The translations under genes and the position numbers were made by a program. A stretch of DNA of 64,000 nucleotides from Streptococcus sp. HMSC072G04. GTDB lineage: Bacteria > Bacillota > Bacilli > Lactobacillales > Streptococcaceae. Numbering within the stretch: position 1 is the stretch's first letter; each line of letters opens with the position of its first letter. Location: positions 82,029-146,028 of the forward strand of contig NZ_KV812035.1 of the NCBI RefSeq assembly GCF_001813295.1. The letters run 5' to 3'. The notes beneath the pieces are model-generated. The model was given only the letters and a program-made list of their open reading frames with translations. It ran no database searches and was not told where the DNA came from. Shown one piece after another: positions 35,660-46,563 of the stretch.

Positions 35660-36691
35660 ATGGTTTCTACTATTGGTATTATAAGTTTATCTAGTGGGAT
35701 TATCGGAGAGGACTTTGTCAAGCACGAAGTGGACTTGGGGGTCCAACGACTCAAATACCTCGGACTCAATCCTATCTTTTTACCTCATTCACTAAAAGGC
35801 TTAGACTTTATCAAAGAACATCCTGAAGCTCGTGCAGAGGATTTGATTCAGGCCTTTTCTGATGATAGTATCGACATGATCCTATGCGCCATCGGTGGAA
35901 ACGATACCTATCGCTTGCTACCTTATCTTTTTGAAAATGACCAACTACAAAAGGTTATCAAACAAAAGATTTTTCTTGGCTTCTCGGATACGACCATGAA
36001 CCATCTCATGTTGCATAAACTAGGAATCAAGACTTTTTACGGGCAATCCTTTTTAGCAGACATTTGTGAGTTAGACAAGGAAATGCTGCCATATAGCCGC
36101 CACTACTTTAAAGAATTAATTGAGACTGGTAGAATCTCAGAAATCCGCCCTAGTAACGTTTGGTATGAGGAACGGACTGATTATAGTCCCAAGGCTCTGG
36201 GAACACCTCGTGTCAGCCATGCAAATACAGGTTTTGACTTGTTACAAGGCAATGCTCAGTTTGAGGGAGAAATCCTCGGTGGTTGTCTTGAGTCTCTCTA
36301 TGATATTTTTGACAACTCTCTACACGCAGATAGCACAGACCTCTGCCAAAAATACAAACTTTTCCCTGACTTGTCAGACTGGGAAGGAAAAATTCTCTTG
36401 CTAGAAACAAGCGAAGAAAAGCCTGAACCTGACGACTTCAAAAAGATGTTGCGGACTTTAAAGGAAACTGGTGTATTCGAGGTCATCAGTGGACTATTAG
36501 TCGGAAAACCTATGGATGAAACTTTCTATGACGACTATAAAGAAGCACTATTGGATATCATTGATAGCAATATCCCGATTGTCTATAATCTGAATGTCGG
36601 CCATGCAACTCCAAGAGCAATTGTCCCCTTTGGAGTCCACGCGTATGTAGATGCAACGGAGCAAGTCATCCACTTTGACTATAACAAATAA
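35660..36691 (+). CDS. S66 family peptidase, MccF/LD-carboxypeptidase-like
   Basis: 343 cytoplasmic residues without a signal peptide. MVSTIGIISLSSGIIGE, CAIGGNDTYRLLPYL, and the nucleophile elbow IFLGFSDTTMNHLMLHKLGI with the candidate catalytic Ser; C-terminal GHATPRAIVPFGVHA with the candidate His. Family members cleave L,D-peptides of murein or inactivate microcin C-type nucleotide-peptide antibiotics; the N-terminal and GFSDTT features favour the MccF group. Preceded by AGGAGG. Monocistronic, opposite to its neighbours. Confidence 0.88.
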   Translation: MVSTIGIISLSSGIIGEDFVKHEVDLGVQRLKYLGLNPIFLPHSLKGLDFIKEHPEARAEDLIQAFSDDSIDMILCAIGGNDTYRLLPYLFENDQLQKVIKQKIFLGFSDTTMNHLMLHKLGIKTFYGQSFLADICELDKEMLPYSRHYFKELIETGRISEIRPSNVWYEERTDYSPKALGTPRVSHANTGFDLLQGNAQFEGEILGGCLESLYDIFDNSLHADSTDLCQKYKLFPDLSDWEGKILLLETSEEKPEPDDFKKMLRTLKETGVFEVISGLLVGKPMDETFYDDYKEALLDIIDSNIPIVYNLNVGHATPRAIVPFGVHAYVDATEQVIHFDYNK

Positions 36692-36719
36692 AGCTGGGAA
36701 GAATTTCTCAGCTTTTTTT
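36690..36719 (+). terminator. Terminator of the S66 peptidase gene
   Basis: Stem AAAGCTG..GA / TC.CAGCTTT followed by TTTTTTC, overlapping the stop codon. Its A-rich other side may also slow convergent tag transcription. Confidence 0.75.
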
Positions 36720-36753
36720 CTATATTCTCAGATACTCTAGTTACCTATACTCA

Positions 36754-37317
36754 CTAATCACCGTTTTTCCATTCACAATCATTCTCATGGTCATCAACCA
36801 GGCCTGCTGCTTGTAGGAAGGATAAAACTGCGACTGATCCGGTGAACTTAAAACCACGTTTTTTAAGATCCTTGGCTAGCTTCTCAGAAAGAGCTGTCTT
36901 CGCTGGAACCTGCCGGTAATCTGGAACATCATTGACGATGGTTTTCCCATCTACAAAAGACCAAAGATAAGCATCAAACGATCCAAATTCCTCCTGGACT
37001 TGTAGAAAGGCTTGAGCATTCGCCCGTGTCGCAAAAATCTTTGCACGATTGCGGATGATGGCTGGATTGTCTAACAAAGTTTCCAGTTCAGAGTCGGTCA
37101 TCTCTGCGACGCGTTGAAGGTGGTAACCATGAAAAGATTCTCGGAAAGCCTGCCGTTTATTGAGCACTGTTTCCCAAGATAGACCGGCCTGATAAGTCTC
37201 CATACAGAGCAACTCAAAAAGCGCTTGGTCCTCATGTAGGGGCTGTCCCCATTCTTCATCGTGGTAGGCTACATAGAGCGGGTTATTCATTTTAACCCAG
37301 CCACAACGTTTTGGCAT
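36754..37317 (-). CDS. tag: DNA-3-methyladenine glycosylase I
   Basis: 187 residues. Zinc ligands in the N-terminus (KRCGWVKMNNPLYVAYHDEE) and C-terminus (HENDCEW), and the catalytic region ELLCMETYQAGLSWETVLNK. Excises 3-methyladenine. Ten bases after ruvA, part of the mutL-ruvA-tag group. Confidence 0.95.
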   Translation of the reverse strand: MPKRCGWVKMNNPLYVAYHDEEWGQPLHEDQALFELLCMETYQAGLSWETVLNKRQAFRESFHGYHLQRVAEMTDSELETLLDNPAIIRNRAKIFATRANAQAFLQVQEEFGSFDAYLWSFVDGKTIVNDVPDYRQVPAKTALSEKLAKDLKKRGFKFTGSVAVLSFLQAAGLVDDHENDCEWKNGD

Positions 37318-37326
37318 CTTCTTCTC

Positions 37327-37920
37327 CTATTTCACCAACATCTTAAGGGCAGACTTGATATAGTTTTCAGCAGTATCAGAAGTTCCTTCAAAGAATTTCT
37401 TGATTTTCTTGAGTTCCGTTGCCTTGTAGCCCAATGCCAACATGGCTTCCATGGCTTCTTCAAGGGCTTGGTTTTCTTCTACAACTTTGGCTTTGGACTG
37501 AGCCGGTGCATCTTCTAGATCAAGATTGATCTTACCTTCTAGGTCCAAAACCATCTGTTGGGCTGTTTTCTTGCCGATCTTCGGAAACTTGGTCAAGTAA
37601 GTGATGTTCTTGCTTTCGATGGCTTGGACAAGGCCTGCATTGTCATCTGCAGCAATGATAGCCAGAGCTGAGACAGGTCCAATCCCAGAGACTGAGATCA
37701 AGTTTAAAAAGAGCTGTTTCTCTTCTTCGGTCGCAAAGCCATAAAGAAGGTGAGCGTCTTCCCGAACCACTTGGTGCAGATAGACGTGCACCTCTTGATT
37801 CATTTTACCAGAGTAGGCATAGGGATTGGCCACATGCAAGAGATAGCCGATCCCAGCTGTCTCCACCACGATGTATTTGGCGGTGATTTTTGTTAAAATT
37901 CCTTTAATGTATTCGTACAT
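37327..37920 (-). CDS. ruvA: Holliday-junction helicase subunit RuvA
   Basis: 197 residues. [21 protein letters not shown]-terminal OB domain, helix-hairpin-helix motifs ([40 protein letters not shown]) and a C-terminal domain that binds RuvB. ruvB is not in the window, as usual in streptococci. Confidence 0.96.
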   Translation of the reverse strand: MYEYIKGILTKITAKYIVVETAGIGYLLHVANPYAYSGKMNQEVHVYLHQVVREDAHLLYGFATEEEKQLFLNLISVSGIGPVSALAIIAADDNAGLVQAIESKNITYLTKFPKIGKKTAQQMVLDLEGKINLDLEDAPAQSKAKVVEENQALEEAMEAMLALGYKATELKKIKKFFEGTSDTAENYIKSALKMLVK

Positions 37921-37940
37921 AATCTTCCTTTATTGTTTGA

Positions 37941-39884
37941 TTAATATTTGCCCAATTCCCGTAAACTGGTGTGATTTTCCTGAATGCGTCGGAACATCTT
38001 TTCCATATCTGACTTGGTAAAGTTAACCAAAACCGGACGGCCATGAGGGCAGTTATAAGGGTTGTCACATTGGGACAGTTGATAGATCAGATCGCGTGCG
38101 GAGTAATCATCCAGCGTGTGGTTGGCCTTGATGGAGCGTTTGCAGGACATCATGATGGCCAACTCCGCCCGGTATTTCTTGATAGACACTTCCTTGGTCA
38201 AAAGGAGCATATCACACATTTCATAGATACCCGACTCGATCTCTTCTTCCTTCATCCAGATCGGATGCTCCCGCAAGATCAACTGGTTGGCTCCGTACTC
38301 TTCTAAGTAGACGCCCACTTCCTCTAAGAGGTGCTTGCGCTGTTGCAGGCGGATCAGATCGTCTGTAGGGAACTCAAAGATATAAGGCACTAGCAGTTGT
38401 TGCTGACTACCGTCTACATCCCCGATGCTCTCCCGGTATTCTTCGTATTTGACCCGCTCTTGGGCCGCGTGCTGGTCAATGATATAAAGGCCCCCATTGC
38501 CTTGGGCAAAGAGATAGGTTCCATGCATCTGACCAAAATATTCCAACTCTGGGAAGGTCGAATGTTCTTCCCCATCCAACTTATCATAGGCCTTGTCTAG
38601 ACTAGCCAGATCCAACTCTGGGTGATCCAGTTCATCATAAACCACAGTCTTTCTTTCCGCAAACTTGATCGCGCTTGTTGGTTTTTCTACGGTGTTTTCT
38701 TGGTTTGTAGAATCAGCAGTTAGCTCATCTGCTAGAGGCCGTTGAGGATCTGCCACTTCTTGTCGAAGTTTGAAATCTTGACTTTCTCGGTCATAATAGA
38801 GGCGGTTTTCTTTTAAAGGCAGGGTCGTCTGTACTGGCTTTTCTGTTCGACGAATAGTCGACTTGGCTAGATTTTCTAGAGCATCCGGAATCAGGTCCTG
38901 CTCTTTCAAAGCGTTCGCAATAGCCTGGGAGATCAAGGCCATTAGTTCTCGTTCTTTGGAGATGCGAACCTCTTGCTTAGTGGGGTGAACATTGACATCC
39001 GCTAAGTAAGGGTCGATCTGGATATTAATGATCGCGAGCGGGAAGCGGCCCACCATGAGTTTACTGCCGTAGCCGTCTAAAATAGCTCGATTGAGCAAGA
39101 AATTCTTGATATAACGGCCGTTGATAAAGAGACTGATGTAATTACGATTGGCACGAGTCAATTCAGGCAAAGACACAAAGCCCGTCACTTCAAAATCCAG
39201 GTCGCGATTTTCAATGGCCACCATCTTCTTGGCAGACGCGAGGCCATAGACACCCGCAATCGCTTGCCGGAGATTACCCGTCCCCGCTGTTTTGGTCATT
39301 TCTTTTCCATCATTGATCAAGGTAAAGGCAATCTCAGGATGGGCCAAGCTCAAGCGATTGAGAATATCCACGATATGGGATAGTTCTGCCTGCTGGCTCT
39401 TTAAATACTTGAGACGGGCAGGTGTATTAAAAAAGAGATCTTCCACTGTGATCTTGGTCCCGACAGGGCTTGTCGCTGGCTCCAATTCCTCAATTTCGCC
39501 ACCCTTTGCGACCAATTTGGTCCCGTGGGCAGCTCCTTCTTGCGCCGTTAGAAGGGTTAGAATACTGACAGAAGCAATGGAAGGCATGGCCTCACCACGA
39601 AAACCAAGTGTTCGAATACGAAAAAGATCCGCTTGACTCTTGATCTTACTGGTCGCATGTCGACGGAGGGCCAAAGCGACCTCATCATGCGCAATTCCTT
39701 CCCCATTATCTGTAATCCGAATCGACTTCAATCCTGCTTCTTCGATTTCAACAACGATCTGGCTAGCTCCAGCATCGATCGAGTTTTCAACCAATTCCTT
39801 GACCACGCTAGCAGGTCGTTCAATCACTTCACCTGCCGCAATCTGATTGGCTAGGACTTCTGGCAATTCAATAATCTGTGACAT
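37941..39884 (-). CDS. mutL: DNA mismatch repair protein MutL
   Basis: 647 residues. GHKL ATPase motifs [50 protein letters not shown]-terminal dimerisation domain with [15 protein letters not shown] and [14 protein letters not shown] 39884 (MSQIIELPE) has AGGAG six bases upstream; the frame is open 46 codons further but without family similarity. Confidence 0.97.
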   Translation of the reverse strand: MSQIIELPEVLANQIAAGEVIERPASVVKELVENSIDAGASQIVVEIEEAGLKSIRITDNGEGIAHDEVALALRRHATSKIKSQADLFRIRTLGFRGEAMPSIASVSILTLLTAQEGAAHGTKLVAKGGEIEELEPATSPVGTKITVEDLFFNTPARLKYLKSQQAELSHIVDILNRLSLAHPEIAFTLINDGKEMTKTAGTGNLRQAIAGVYGLASAKKMVAIENRDLDFEVTGFVSLPELTRANRNYISLFINGRYIKNFLLNRAILDGYGSKLMVGRFPLAIINIQIDPYLADVNVHPTKQEVRISKERELMALISQAIANALKEQDLIPDALENLAKSTIRRTEKPVQTTLPLKENRLYYDRESQDFKLRQEVADPQRPLADELTADSTNQENTVEKPTSAIKFAERKTVVYDELDHPELDLASLDKAYDKLDGEEHSTFPELEYFGQMHGTYLFAQGNGGLYIIDQHAAQERVKYEEYRESIGDVDGSQQQLLVPYIFEFPTDDLIRLQQRKHLLEEVGVYLEEYGANQLILREHPIWMKEEEIESGIYEMCDMLLLTKEVSIKKYRAELAIMMSCKRSIKANHTLDDYSARDLIYQLSQCDNPYNCPHGRPVLVNFTKSDMEKMFRRIQENHTSLRELGKY

Positions 39885-40133
39885 GTCTGCTCCTTTACCT
39901 ATTTTTTCACCGATACATGTAGCTCTATTATACCACAGATCCACAAGACTCCCTTTCTTAAAAAACGTAGGCTTGTCCCCATCTTCTTCCTTAAAAACCG
40001 CATAGGCAAAGAAAACGACCACATAGACAAATTTCCTTGTCTTCCCTTTGGAAAAAGTGTTTAATAGTAGTGTAAAGAAGGAGCCGGGCTAGCAGGCCAA
40101 CCGACTTTACCCAAAGGAGGGAGAAACGATCTT

Positions 40134-40574
40134 ATGAAAGTTGAAGTACACATTGATTCCCACTTCCAAGAAGAAGCGGTGATGATCACAGCACCTGCAC
40201 TGTCTGCGCGTGTAGAGAAAATCCGAGACTTTGTGGAAGAATTGGATCAAAAAGGGCGCTTACGTGCCAAGAAGGATGGGGAAGCTTACCTGATCGAAAG
40301 CCAGCTATTCCAACGTTTTTACATTGAAAATAGGCAAGTAATTGGTGAGACCATGACAGATCAATTTATTCTGACTGGGCCTCTCTATCAGTTATCTGAA
40401 GACTTACCGACCTGCTTTCTCAAAATTTCCCAATCTGAAATTATCAACACAAAAGAAATCGATCACCTGCACTTTACCAGTGGAGGATCGGTGCAAATCT
40501 ATCTTAAAAACGGGAGTCTGACTTACTCCTCCCGTCGTTACTTAAAAGCCATTAAGGAGAAATTATCATGCTAA
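40134..40574 (+). CDS. LytTR-domain DNA-binding regulator
   Basis: 146 residues. N-terminus MKVEVHIDSHFQEEAVMITA has no receiver domain; a LytTR DNA-binding domain occupies about 45-145 (LRAKKDGEAYLIESQLFQRF, KISQSEIINTKEIDHLHFTS, YLKNGSLTYSSRRYLKAIKE). It overlaps the downstream DUF3021 gene by 7 bases. This regulator/membrane-inhibitor arrangement is that of streptococcal LytTR regulatory systems such as HdrRM and BrsRM of S. mutans, which influence competence and bacteriocin genes. Preceded by AAAGGAGG. A TTGGAA-17-TGTAAA promoter candidate lies about 80 bases upstream; no clear LytTR direct repeat was found. Confidence 0.88.
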   Translation: MKVEVHIDSHFQEEAVMITAPALSARVEKIRDFVEELDQKGRLRAKKDGEAYLIESQLFQRFYIENRQVIGETMTDQFILTGPLYQLSEDLPTCFLKISQSEIINTKEIDHLHFTSGGSVQIYLKNGSLTYSSRRYLKAIKEKLSC

Positions 40575-41023
40575 AACAATCTTTTTCTGACGCCCTGAAA
40601 GGTATTCTCATCGGGCTCATCCTATCCATCTTCTTTTCCTACCTCTTCTCACCTGAGTTGTACCTTCCCTTAAGTCCCAACTCTGCAGTCGGCCGCTGGA
40701 TGTTCTTGCATCATGTTCACGGCTCACTGGTCATGCTTTATTGCGCCCTCGTTTGGGGTGCGATTGGGGTCCTCTTTAGCTTCGGGAGTCTCCTCTTTCA
40801 AAAAGACTGGAGCCTCTTACGGGCTACTCTGAGCCATTACTTACTCATGTTGCTTGGCTTTATTCCCCTAGCTACGTTAGCTGGCTGGTTTCCAGCACGA
40901 CTTGGCTTTTACCTCTTACTCGTTGTCGAATTCACCCTCGTTTACGTGATCATCTGGTTGGTCTCCCATCATTTTTATAAAAAACAAGTCCAAAAAATCA
41001 ACCAAAGCATTGCTAACCACTAA
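40568..41023 (+). CDS. DUF3021 membrane protein, candidate inhibitor of the LytTR regulator
   Basis: 151 residues with four membrane segments (GILIGLILSIFFSYLF; VMLYCALVWGAIGVLFSFGS; LLMLLGFIPLATLAGWF; LLLVVEFTLVYVIIWLV) and a basic C-terminal tail. The start ATG lies within the last codons of the LytTR gene (ATGCTAA overlap). In known LRS pairs the membrane partner holds back its regulator; that role is inferred here. The signal that relieves inhibition is unknown. Confidence 0.85.
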   Translation: MLKQSFSDALKGILIGLILSIFFSYLFSPELYLPLSPNSAVGRWMFLHHVHGSLVMLYCALVWGAIGVLFSFGSLLFQKDWSLLRATLSHYLLMLLGFIPLATLAGWFPARLGFYLLLVVEFTLVYVIIWLVSHHFYKKQVQKINQSIANH

Positions 41024-41057
41024 AAGAAGATCCTCGCTATCACGAGGATCTTCTTTT
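41022..41057. terminator. Bidirectional terminator between DUF3021 gene and mutS
   Basis: 15-bp perfect stem AAAAGAAGATCCTCG / CGAGGATCTTCTTTT with a 6-base loop. It overlaps both the DUF3021 stop codon and the mutS stop codon, so the two convergent genes share it. Confidence 0.9.
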
Positions 41058-43605
41058 ATATTTTCTTTTTCAATTCGGCGACTGCCATCATGACTTCCAT
41101 GGGAGTCATGTTGTAGAGATCCAGATTCTTCAATTCTGTGATCACTGTACTTTCTGTCTCTTCCTCAAAGAGGGACATTTGTTCAGCAACCTGCGAAGAT
41201 ACTTCCTTTTTAGGAGTTGCATCCGCAAGCGGTACTTGCTGGGCTTGTCCTTCTAGCTTGGTCAAAATCGCATCCGCCCGCTTCAATAATTCTTCTGGCA
41301 AACCAGCGATCTTGGCCACGTGAATCCCATAGGACTTATCTGCTGGGCCGGGTTCAATCTTGTGCAAGAAGGTAACCTGTCCATCTCGCTCCAAGGTCGC
41401 AACATGAACATTTTCCAAACGGGACAAGGTCTCTGAGAGAGCCGTCAACTCATGGTAATGGGTCGCAAACAAGGTTTTGGCACCGGTTCGATCGTGAATG
41501 TATTCGATGATGGATTGGGCGAGGGCCATCCCATCATAGGTCGCTGTTCCCCGTCCCAACTCATCAAACAAAATCAAGGACTGAGGCGTTGCCTTGCGAA
41601 TGGCGTGATTGGCTTCCATCATTTCCACCATAAAGGTAGACTGACCCGATACCAGGTCATCAGCAGCTCCGATTCGGGTATAAATCGCATCAAAGATTGG
41701 CAACTCGGCCTTTTGCGCTGGAACATAGGAGCCAATCTGGGCAAGAATCACAATGATCGCCAATTGACGCATATAGGTAGACTTCCCGCTCATATTTGGC
41801 CCAGTAATCAGCTGAATATCCCGTTCTTCATCCATAAAGATGCTATTAGGAATATAGGACTGGGCTCCCATCACTTTCTCAACAACCGGATGGCGACCTT
41901 TGTCGATCGCGATTCGTCGTTCTTCATGAAAGAGGGGACGATTCAACTGTTGTGACTCAGCGACACTGGCTAGACTTTGTAAAACATCAACTGTCGCAAT
42001 CGCCTGAGCTAATTGTTGCAGACGTTGGATATACTTGCCAACTTCTTCACGAACCCGCATAAAAATCGTATATTCCAGATTAGCAGACTTCTCACGCGCC
42101 TCTAGCATATCTCCTTCGATGCGAGCTAATTCCTCCGTACCAAAGCGTTCTGAATTTTTCAAGGTCGCCTTGCGGAAAAAGTGAGCAGGAACGTGACTCA
42201 ATTGAGAATTGGTGACATGGAAATAGTAGCCATCCTTCTTGTTGTAATCGATCTTTAGACCTGTAATGCCGCTGGCTTCGCGCTCCTTGGCCTCAATCTC
42301 AGCAATCCAACCAGTACCATCCCGAAGAACGACACGGTATTGATCCAATTGCTCGTCAAACCCAGTTCGGATGATATTTCCCTCTGTAATAACAGCAGAT
42401 GCTTCCGGAGCAATAGCTGAGGTAATCAAGCGGTGCAACTCAGGAAGTTCATCCAAGCGTGCAATCAAGACATCTAAGACTGGATCACCAATCCCCAGTA
42501 GAATCGACTTGATCGTCGGCACATGACCCAGAGTATCTCCTAGCTGCAAGAGATCCTTAGGATTGATCTTACCAAAGGAAACCCGACTCGCTAAGCGTTC
42601 AATGTCATAGACCCCTTTAAGGCTGTCGGTCAAATCGCTCCGTTCAAAGAAATGATCCATAAAGACCTGAATGATGTCCTGGCGCTCTCGTATCCGTTTC
42701 AAATCGACCAAGGGTTTCTGAATCCAGGACCGCAACAAACGACCTCCCATGGCCGTCTTGGTTTCATCTAAATACCAATACAAGCTACCATGTTTCTTCC
42801 CAGTTCGCGCATTCTCTGTCAAATCAAGACTAGCCTTGGTCGCAAAGTCCATCTGCAAGAATTCGCAAATCTCATAATGATGGGCTTTTTTGAGGTGGCT
42901 CAATTCCCGCATTTGTGTCTGGTGGACATACTGGAGAAGTTTTCCAGCCGTTTTCTTTTCTAGCTCACTCAACTGATCCCCTAAGAGTTGAACATCGTCG
43001 AGCGCCGTCTCTACATGTGACAACAAGAGATTCATCTGGCTAACAAACACACGCTCTTCCTGTTCTGGCAACTCATAACCCAGGACCACCTCACGCGCAC
43101 GTAAATTGCGGATTTCTCCACAAACCATGCTAAAGTCATTGAGGGTCGTCACTTGAAATTCCCCAGTCACCAGATCCATATAGGCTAGCCCAAAATCATT
43201 TCCTGAACGATCCAAAGCAACCAGGAAGTTGTTCTCACTATCTGGCTTGGTCGAATCCACCACTGTACCCGGCGTAATCACCTGTACAACTTCCCGCTTA
43301 ACGACCCCCTTGGCTTCTTTGGGGTCTTCCATTTGTTCTGCAATCGCGACCTTATACCCCTGTTCAATGAGAACATCAATATACTGCTGAGCCGAGTGGT
43401 AGGGAACACCTGCCATGGGGATCGGATTCTCTGCATTTTTATTCCGTGAGGTTAAGGAAATCTCTAAAATTTGAGCTGCATTCACTGCATCTTCATAAAA
43501 TAATTCGTAAAAATCTCCCATTCGAAACAGCAAAAAGGCATCCGGATAGTCTTTTTTGATATCTAGATACTGCTGCATTCCAGGGGATATTTTCTCTACT
43601 GCCAT
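41056..43605 (-). CDS. mutS: DNA mismatch repair protein MutS
   Basis: 849 residues. Mismatch-binding FxE motif in [20 protein letters not shown], Walker [19 protein letters not shown], Walker [21 protein letters not shown] and [10 protein letters not shown]. Follows argR by about 130 bases, standard argS/argR-mutS order; usually mutL is close by, but here the LytTR pair intervenes. Confidence 0.98.
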   Translation of the reverse strand: MAVEKISPGMQQYLDIKKDYPDAFLLFRMGDFYELFYEDAVNAAQILEISLTSRNKNAENPIPMAGVPYHSAQQYIDVLIEQGYKVAIAEQMEDPKEAKGVVKREVVQVITPGTVVDSTKPDSENNFLVALDRSGNDFGLAYMDLVTGEFQVTTLNDFSMVCGEIRNLRAREVVLGYELPEQEERVFVSQMNLLLSHVETALDDVQLLGDQLSELEKKTAGKLLQYVHQTQMRELSHLKKAHHYEICEFLQMDFATKASLDLTENARTGKKHGSLYWYLDETKTAMGGRLLRSWIQKPLVDLKRIRERQDIIQVFMDHFFERSDLTDSLKGVYDIERLASRVSFGKINPKDLLQLGDTLGHVPTIKSILLGIGDPVLDVLIARLDELPELHRLITSAIAPEASAVITEGNIIRTGFDEQLDQYRVVLRDGTGWIAEIEAKEREASGITGLKIDYNKKDGYYFHVTNSQLSHVPAHFFRKATLKNSERFGTEELARIEGDMLEAREKSANLEYTIFMRVREEVGKYIQRLQQLAQAIATVDVLQSLASVAESQQLNRPLFHEERRIAIDKGRHPVVEKVMGAQSYIPNSIFMDEERDIQLITGPNMSGKSTYMRQLAIIVILAQIGSYVPAQKAELPIFDAIYTRIGAADDLVSGQSTFMVEMMEANHAIRKATPQSLILFDELGRGTATYDGMALAQSIIEYIHDRTGAKTLFATHYHELTALSETLSRLENVHVATLERDGQVTFLHKIEPGPADKSYGIHVAKIAGLPEELLKRADAILTKLEGQAQQVPLADATPKKEVSSQVAEQMSLFEEETESTVITELKNLDLYNMTPMEVMMAVAELKKKI

Positions 43606-43661
43606 ACTTCTTTATTCCTTACTGTTGCATCATTTTCTGACACAAGCTCCATAGATGAAAA

Positions 43662-43694
43662 CAGGAGTAGATAGCTCACTATCTTCCTCCTTTT
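43662..43694 (-). terminator. Weak hairpin between argR and mutS
   Basis: GGAG..GATAG / CTATC..CTCC interrupted stem, then TGTTTTC on the minus strand. Likely attenuates read-through from argR to mutS. Confidence 0.4.
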
Positions 43695-43736
43695 GACATC
43701 TTAACGGGGTATTTTCTTTCTTTTCAAGGGGCTTGA

Positions 43737-44177
43737 TTACTGCATCATCCCTAAAATTTCATTTTGAATTTCAATGGCTGCCTCTTGGTCTCGACAAACA
43801 ATCAAGAGGGTATTGGCCCCTGCTACTGTTCCCAAAATACGCTCATCTGACATTTCATCTACACCATTGGCCAAGAGAGCTGCTTCTCCCAGCTCTGTCC
43901 GCAAAACCAAGGTGAATTCTGCTCGTGAGACTGACTTGGCATGGCTAGACAACATAATATAAATCTCTGCCACTTCAGGCTCATTGGGCAAAATATAATA
44001 CAACTGGTCTTTTCGTTTCACCTTGACTAGACCCAGATCGCGCAAATCTCGTGACAGAGTTGTTTGCGTTACAGCAATGCCTTTTGCTTCTAATCGATCC
44101 TGAATCTCTTTTTGAGTCGACAATTTTTCATTTCGAATCATTTGTTGAATCAAAAGGTGACGTTCTGTCTTTTTCAT
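43737..44177 (-). CDS. argR: Arginine repressor ArgR
   Basis: 146 residues. N-terminal winged helix (MKKTERHLLIQQMIRNEKLS, TQTTLSRDLRDLGLVKVKRK, SR recognition motif) and C-terminal oligomerisation/arginine-binding domain (GEAALLANGVDEMSDERILG, TVAGANTLLIVCRD with GTxAGxDT-like core). Controls arginine metabolism genes; divergent from argS. No convincing ARG box was identified in the 100-base intergenic region. Confidence 0.94.
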   Translation of the reverse strand: MKKTERHLLIQQMIRNEKLSTQKEIQDRLEAKGIAVTQTTLSRDLRDLGLVKVKRKDQLYYILPNEPEVAEIYIMLSSHAKSVSRAEFTLVLRTELGEAALLANGVDEMSDERILGTVAGANTLLIVCRDQEAAIEIQNEILGMMQ

Positions 44178-44224
44178 TGGACCTCCACTTTTGAATAAAT
44201 ATACTTTAAATTATACCAAAAAAA

Positions 44225-44254
44225 TTGAAAATTCGCTCAGAATTGTGTTAAAAT
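44225..44254 (+). promoter_or_regulatory. argS promoter
   Basis: TTGAAA (44225-44230), 18-bp spacer, TAAAAT (44249-44254), about 28 bases before the argS ATG, which follows AAGGAG. Confidence 0.65.
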
Positions 44255-44281
44255 AATAGTTAAAAGGACTAAGGAGCTAAT

Positions 44282-45970
44282 ATGAACAATAAAGAACTCA
44301 TTGCTAGTGAATTGGCCAAAGTGATTGACTCTCTTGACCAAGATGCTATTTTAAACTTGCTTGAACAACCAAAATCATCTGATCTTGGTGATATTGCTTT
44401 TCCAGCCTTCTCACTTGCAAAAGTGGAACGCAAGGCTCCTCAAGCAATCGCTGCAGATATCGCTGAAAAGATCGACCAAAGTGCCTTCGAAAAAGTCGTT
44501 GCAACTGGACCTTACGTGAACTTCTTCTTAGACAAATCTAAAATCTCTGATCAGGTAATCAAATCCGTCATCGAAGCAGGTGCAGACTACGGCCAACAAG
44601 ACGAAGGTAAAGGTCAAAATATCACCATCGACCTTTCAAGCCCAAACATCGCAAAACCATTCTCAGTTGGTCACTTGCGCTCAACCGTTATCGGGGATGC
44701 TCTTTCAAACATCTTCCGCAAAATGGGCTACAACACGATTAAAATCAACCACTTGGGTGACTGGGGTAAACAGTTCGGTCTCTTGATGGTGGCCTACAAA
44801 AAATGGGGTAGCAAGGAAGCTGTCGAAGCCAATCCAATCGATGAATTGCTAAAACTTTACGTTCGAATCAATGCTGAAATCGAAAACGATCCTGAGCTTG
44901 ATGAAGAAGGACGTAAATGGTTCAAAAAATTGGAAGATGGGGATCCAGAAGCAACTGAATTGTGGCAATGGTTCCGTGACGAAAGCTTGGTGGAATTCAA
45001 CCGTATCTACAAACTCCTCGGTGTTGAGTTTGACAGCTTAAACGGAGAAGCTTTCTACAACGACAAGATGGATGAAGGGGTTCAAATCCTTGAAGACAAA
45101 GGCTTGTTGAAAGAATCTAAAGGGGCTAACATCGTTGAGCTCGATGATGTCAACCTTCCACCAGCTATGATTAAGAAATCAGACGGTGCCACTCTTTACA
45201 TCACTCGTGATATCGCAACCGCTATCTACCGTGCACGGACTTACAACTTTGTGAAAAACATCTATGCTGTAGGTCAAGAACAATCCAACCACTTCCGTCA
45301 GTTGAAAGCTGTACTGAAGAAAATGGGATTTGACTGGAGCGACGATATGGTTCACGTTGACTTTGGTTTGGTGACAAAAAACCGCCAAAAATTGTCAACT
45401 CGTAAAGGAAATATCATCCTTCTCGAACCAACTCTTCAAGAAGCCATCTCTCGTGCCAAAGCGCAGATCGAAGAAAAGAACCCTGAATTGGAAAACAAGG
45501 AAGAAGTGGCACATGCAGTCGGTGTTGGTGCGGTTAAATTCTACGACTTGAAGACAGACCGCCGCAATGGGTATGACTTCGACCTAGAAGCCATGGTATC
45601 CTTTGAAGGAGAAACTGGACCTTACGTTCAATACGCTTACGCTCGTATCCAATCTATCCTTCGCAAAGCCAACTTCACACCATCTACAGATGCGACATAC
45701 AGCTTGAGCGATCCTGAAAGCTGGGAAATCATCAAGCTTCTCCAAGACTTCTCTCGTGTCGTGAAACGTGCTGCTGAAAACTATGATCCATCCTTGATCG
45801 CAAAATATGCTATCAACTTGGCTCAAGCCTTCAACAAATACTATGCACACACTCGTATCTTGGATGAAAGCCCAGAACGCGAAAGCCGTCTTGCTCTTAG
45901 CTATTCAACTGCAGTAGTCTTAAAAGAAGCCCTTCGCTTACTTGGTGTCGATGCACCTGAGAAAATGTAA
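44282..45970 (+). CDS. argS: Arginyl-tRNA synthetase
   Basis: 562 residues, class I. HIGH-type motif [16 protein letters not shown], the KMSKS-equivalent [13 protein letters not shown], and C-terminal DALR anticodon-binding domain ([40 protein letters not shown]). Charges tRNA-Arg. Confidence 0.98.
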   Translation: MNNKELIASELAKVIDSLDQDAILNLLEQPKSSDLGDIAFPAFSLAKVERKAPQAIAADIAEKIDQSAFEKVVATGPYVNFFLDKSKISDQVIKSVIEAGADYGQQDEGKGQNITIDLSSPNIAKPFSVGHLRSTVIGDALSNIFRKMGYNTIKINHLGDWGKQFGLLMVAYKKWGSKEAVEANPIDELLKLYVRINAEIENDPELDEEGRKWFKKLEDGDPEATELWQWFRDESLVEFNRIYKLLGVEFDSLNGEAFYNDKMDEGVQILEDKGLLKESKGANIVELDDVNLPPAMIKKSDGATLYITRDIATAIYRARTYNFVKNIYAVGQEQSNHFRQLKAVLKKMGFDWSDDMVHVDFGLVTKNRQKLSTRKGNIILLEPTLQEAISRAKAQIEEKNPELENKEEVAHAVGVGAVKFYDLKTDRRNGYDFDLEAMVSFEGETGPYVQYAYARIQSILRKANFTPSTDATYSLSDPESWEIIKLLQDFSRVVKRAAENYDPSLIAKYAINLAQAFNKYYAHTRILDESPERESRLALSYSTAVVLKEALRLLGVDAPEKM

Positions 45971-46008
45971 TTTCTTATCTAATGATTGATAAGTAGAACA
46001 TCTCTTAT

Positions 46009-46063
46009 GGGAGTGAGAGGAGAAACTAAATGCGATTCAATTTAGTTCATTCTCACTCCTTTT
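46009..46063 (+). terminator. Terminator after argS
   Basis: Long interrupted hairpin: outer arms GGAGTGAGA / TCTCACTCC and inner arms AACTAAAT / ATTTAGTT, followed by TTTTCTC. Confidence 0.7.
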
Positions 46064-46123
46064 CTCATGCCCAATGCCCTTCATTCTCTACATTTTCAGA
46101 TCCTTTATATACAGGAGAAATCT

Positions 46124-46369
46124 ATGAATCAAACCGTTTACATCTTAATCCTCATCAGTTTAGTGGTCCTCTTTTTATTTAACAAGTACGAAAGAGAAAA
46201 ACTACAACGGCTCTTACAAGAGCAACTCTTGAAAGATCAAGCTTTCAAAGATAGCATCAAGGAAAAAATCCAAGAGACCGACAATATCAACGATGTCATC
46301 CATGTCATCAATAAAGACTATCGATTGGGGCTTCTACTTGCTAAAGAAATCACAGAAAAATTAAAATAA
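46124..46369 (+). CDS. Small membrane-anchored protein of unknown function
   Basis: 81 residues. One N-terminal membrane segment (VYILILISLVVLFLFNKY) then a charged helical cytoplasmic part (REKLQRLLQEQLLKDQAFKD). ATG 46124 has AGGAG six bases upstream; the frame is open earlier but without a ribosome site. No family recognised. A single-pass helical anchor could tether a partner at the membrane; that is inference. Confidence 0.75.
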   Translation: MNQTVYILILISLVVLFLFNKYEREKLQRLLQEQLLKDQAFKDSIKEKIQETDNINDVIHVINKDYRLGLLLAKEITEKLK

Positions 46370-46378
46370 AGCGTAAAA

Positions 46379-46560
46379 GAGAGAGTGGGACAGAAATCGG
46401 TAATTCGTTAGAATTCGATTTCGTCGTCCCACCTCCGCACAGTTGAGTAGGGCTGTAAAAGCTGATGAAATCAGCGTAGTAGAGCCCACTCAACCACTGC
46501 GTCTTGCTCGACAATCCAAAAATAATTAAGAGGCTAGGACTTTTGTCCCAGCCTCTCTTT
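46379..46560 (+). repeat. Foldback intergenic repeat, copy 2
   Basis: Same element as at 28174, in the opposite window orientation. The gagagtgggacagaaatcgg end begins 9 bases after the stop codon of the 81-residue gene. The other end is a strong hairpin GAGGCTAGGAC / GTCCCAGCCTC with a TTTT loop (46530-46555), 8 bases from the nrdI stop. It fills the convergent gap entirely. Confidence 0.9.
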
Positions 46561-46563
46561 ATT

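Noticed and set aside
43500-43512. TACGAAT-like octamer within mutS resembling a cin-box
   Set aside because: Inside a coding region and one base off the octamer; no gene start follows.
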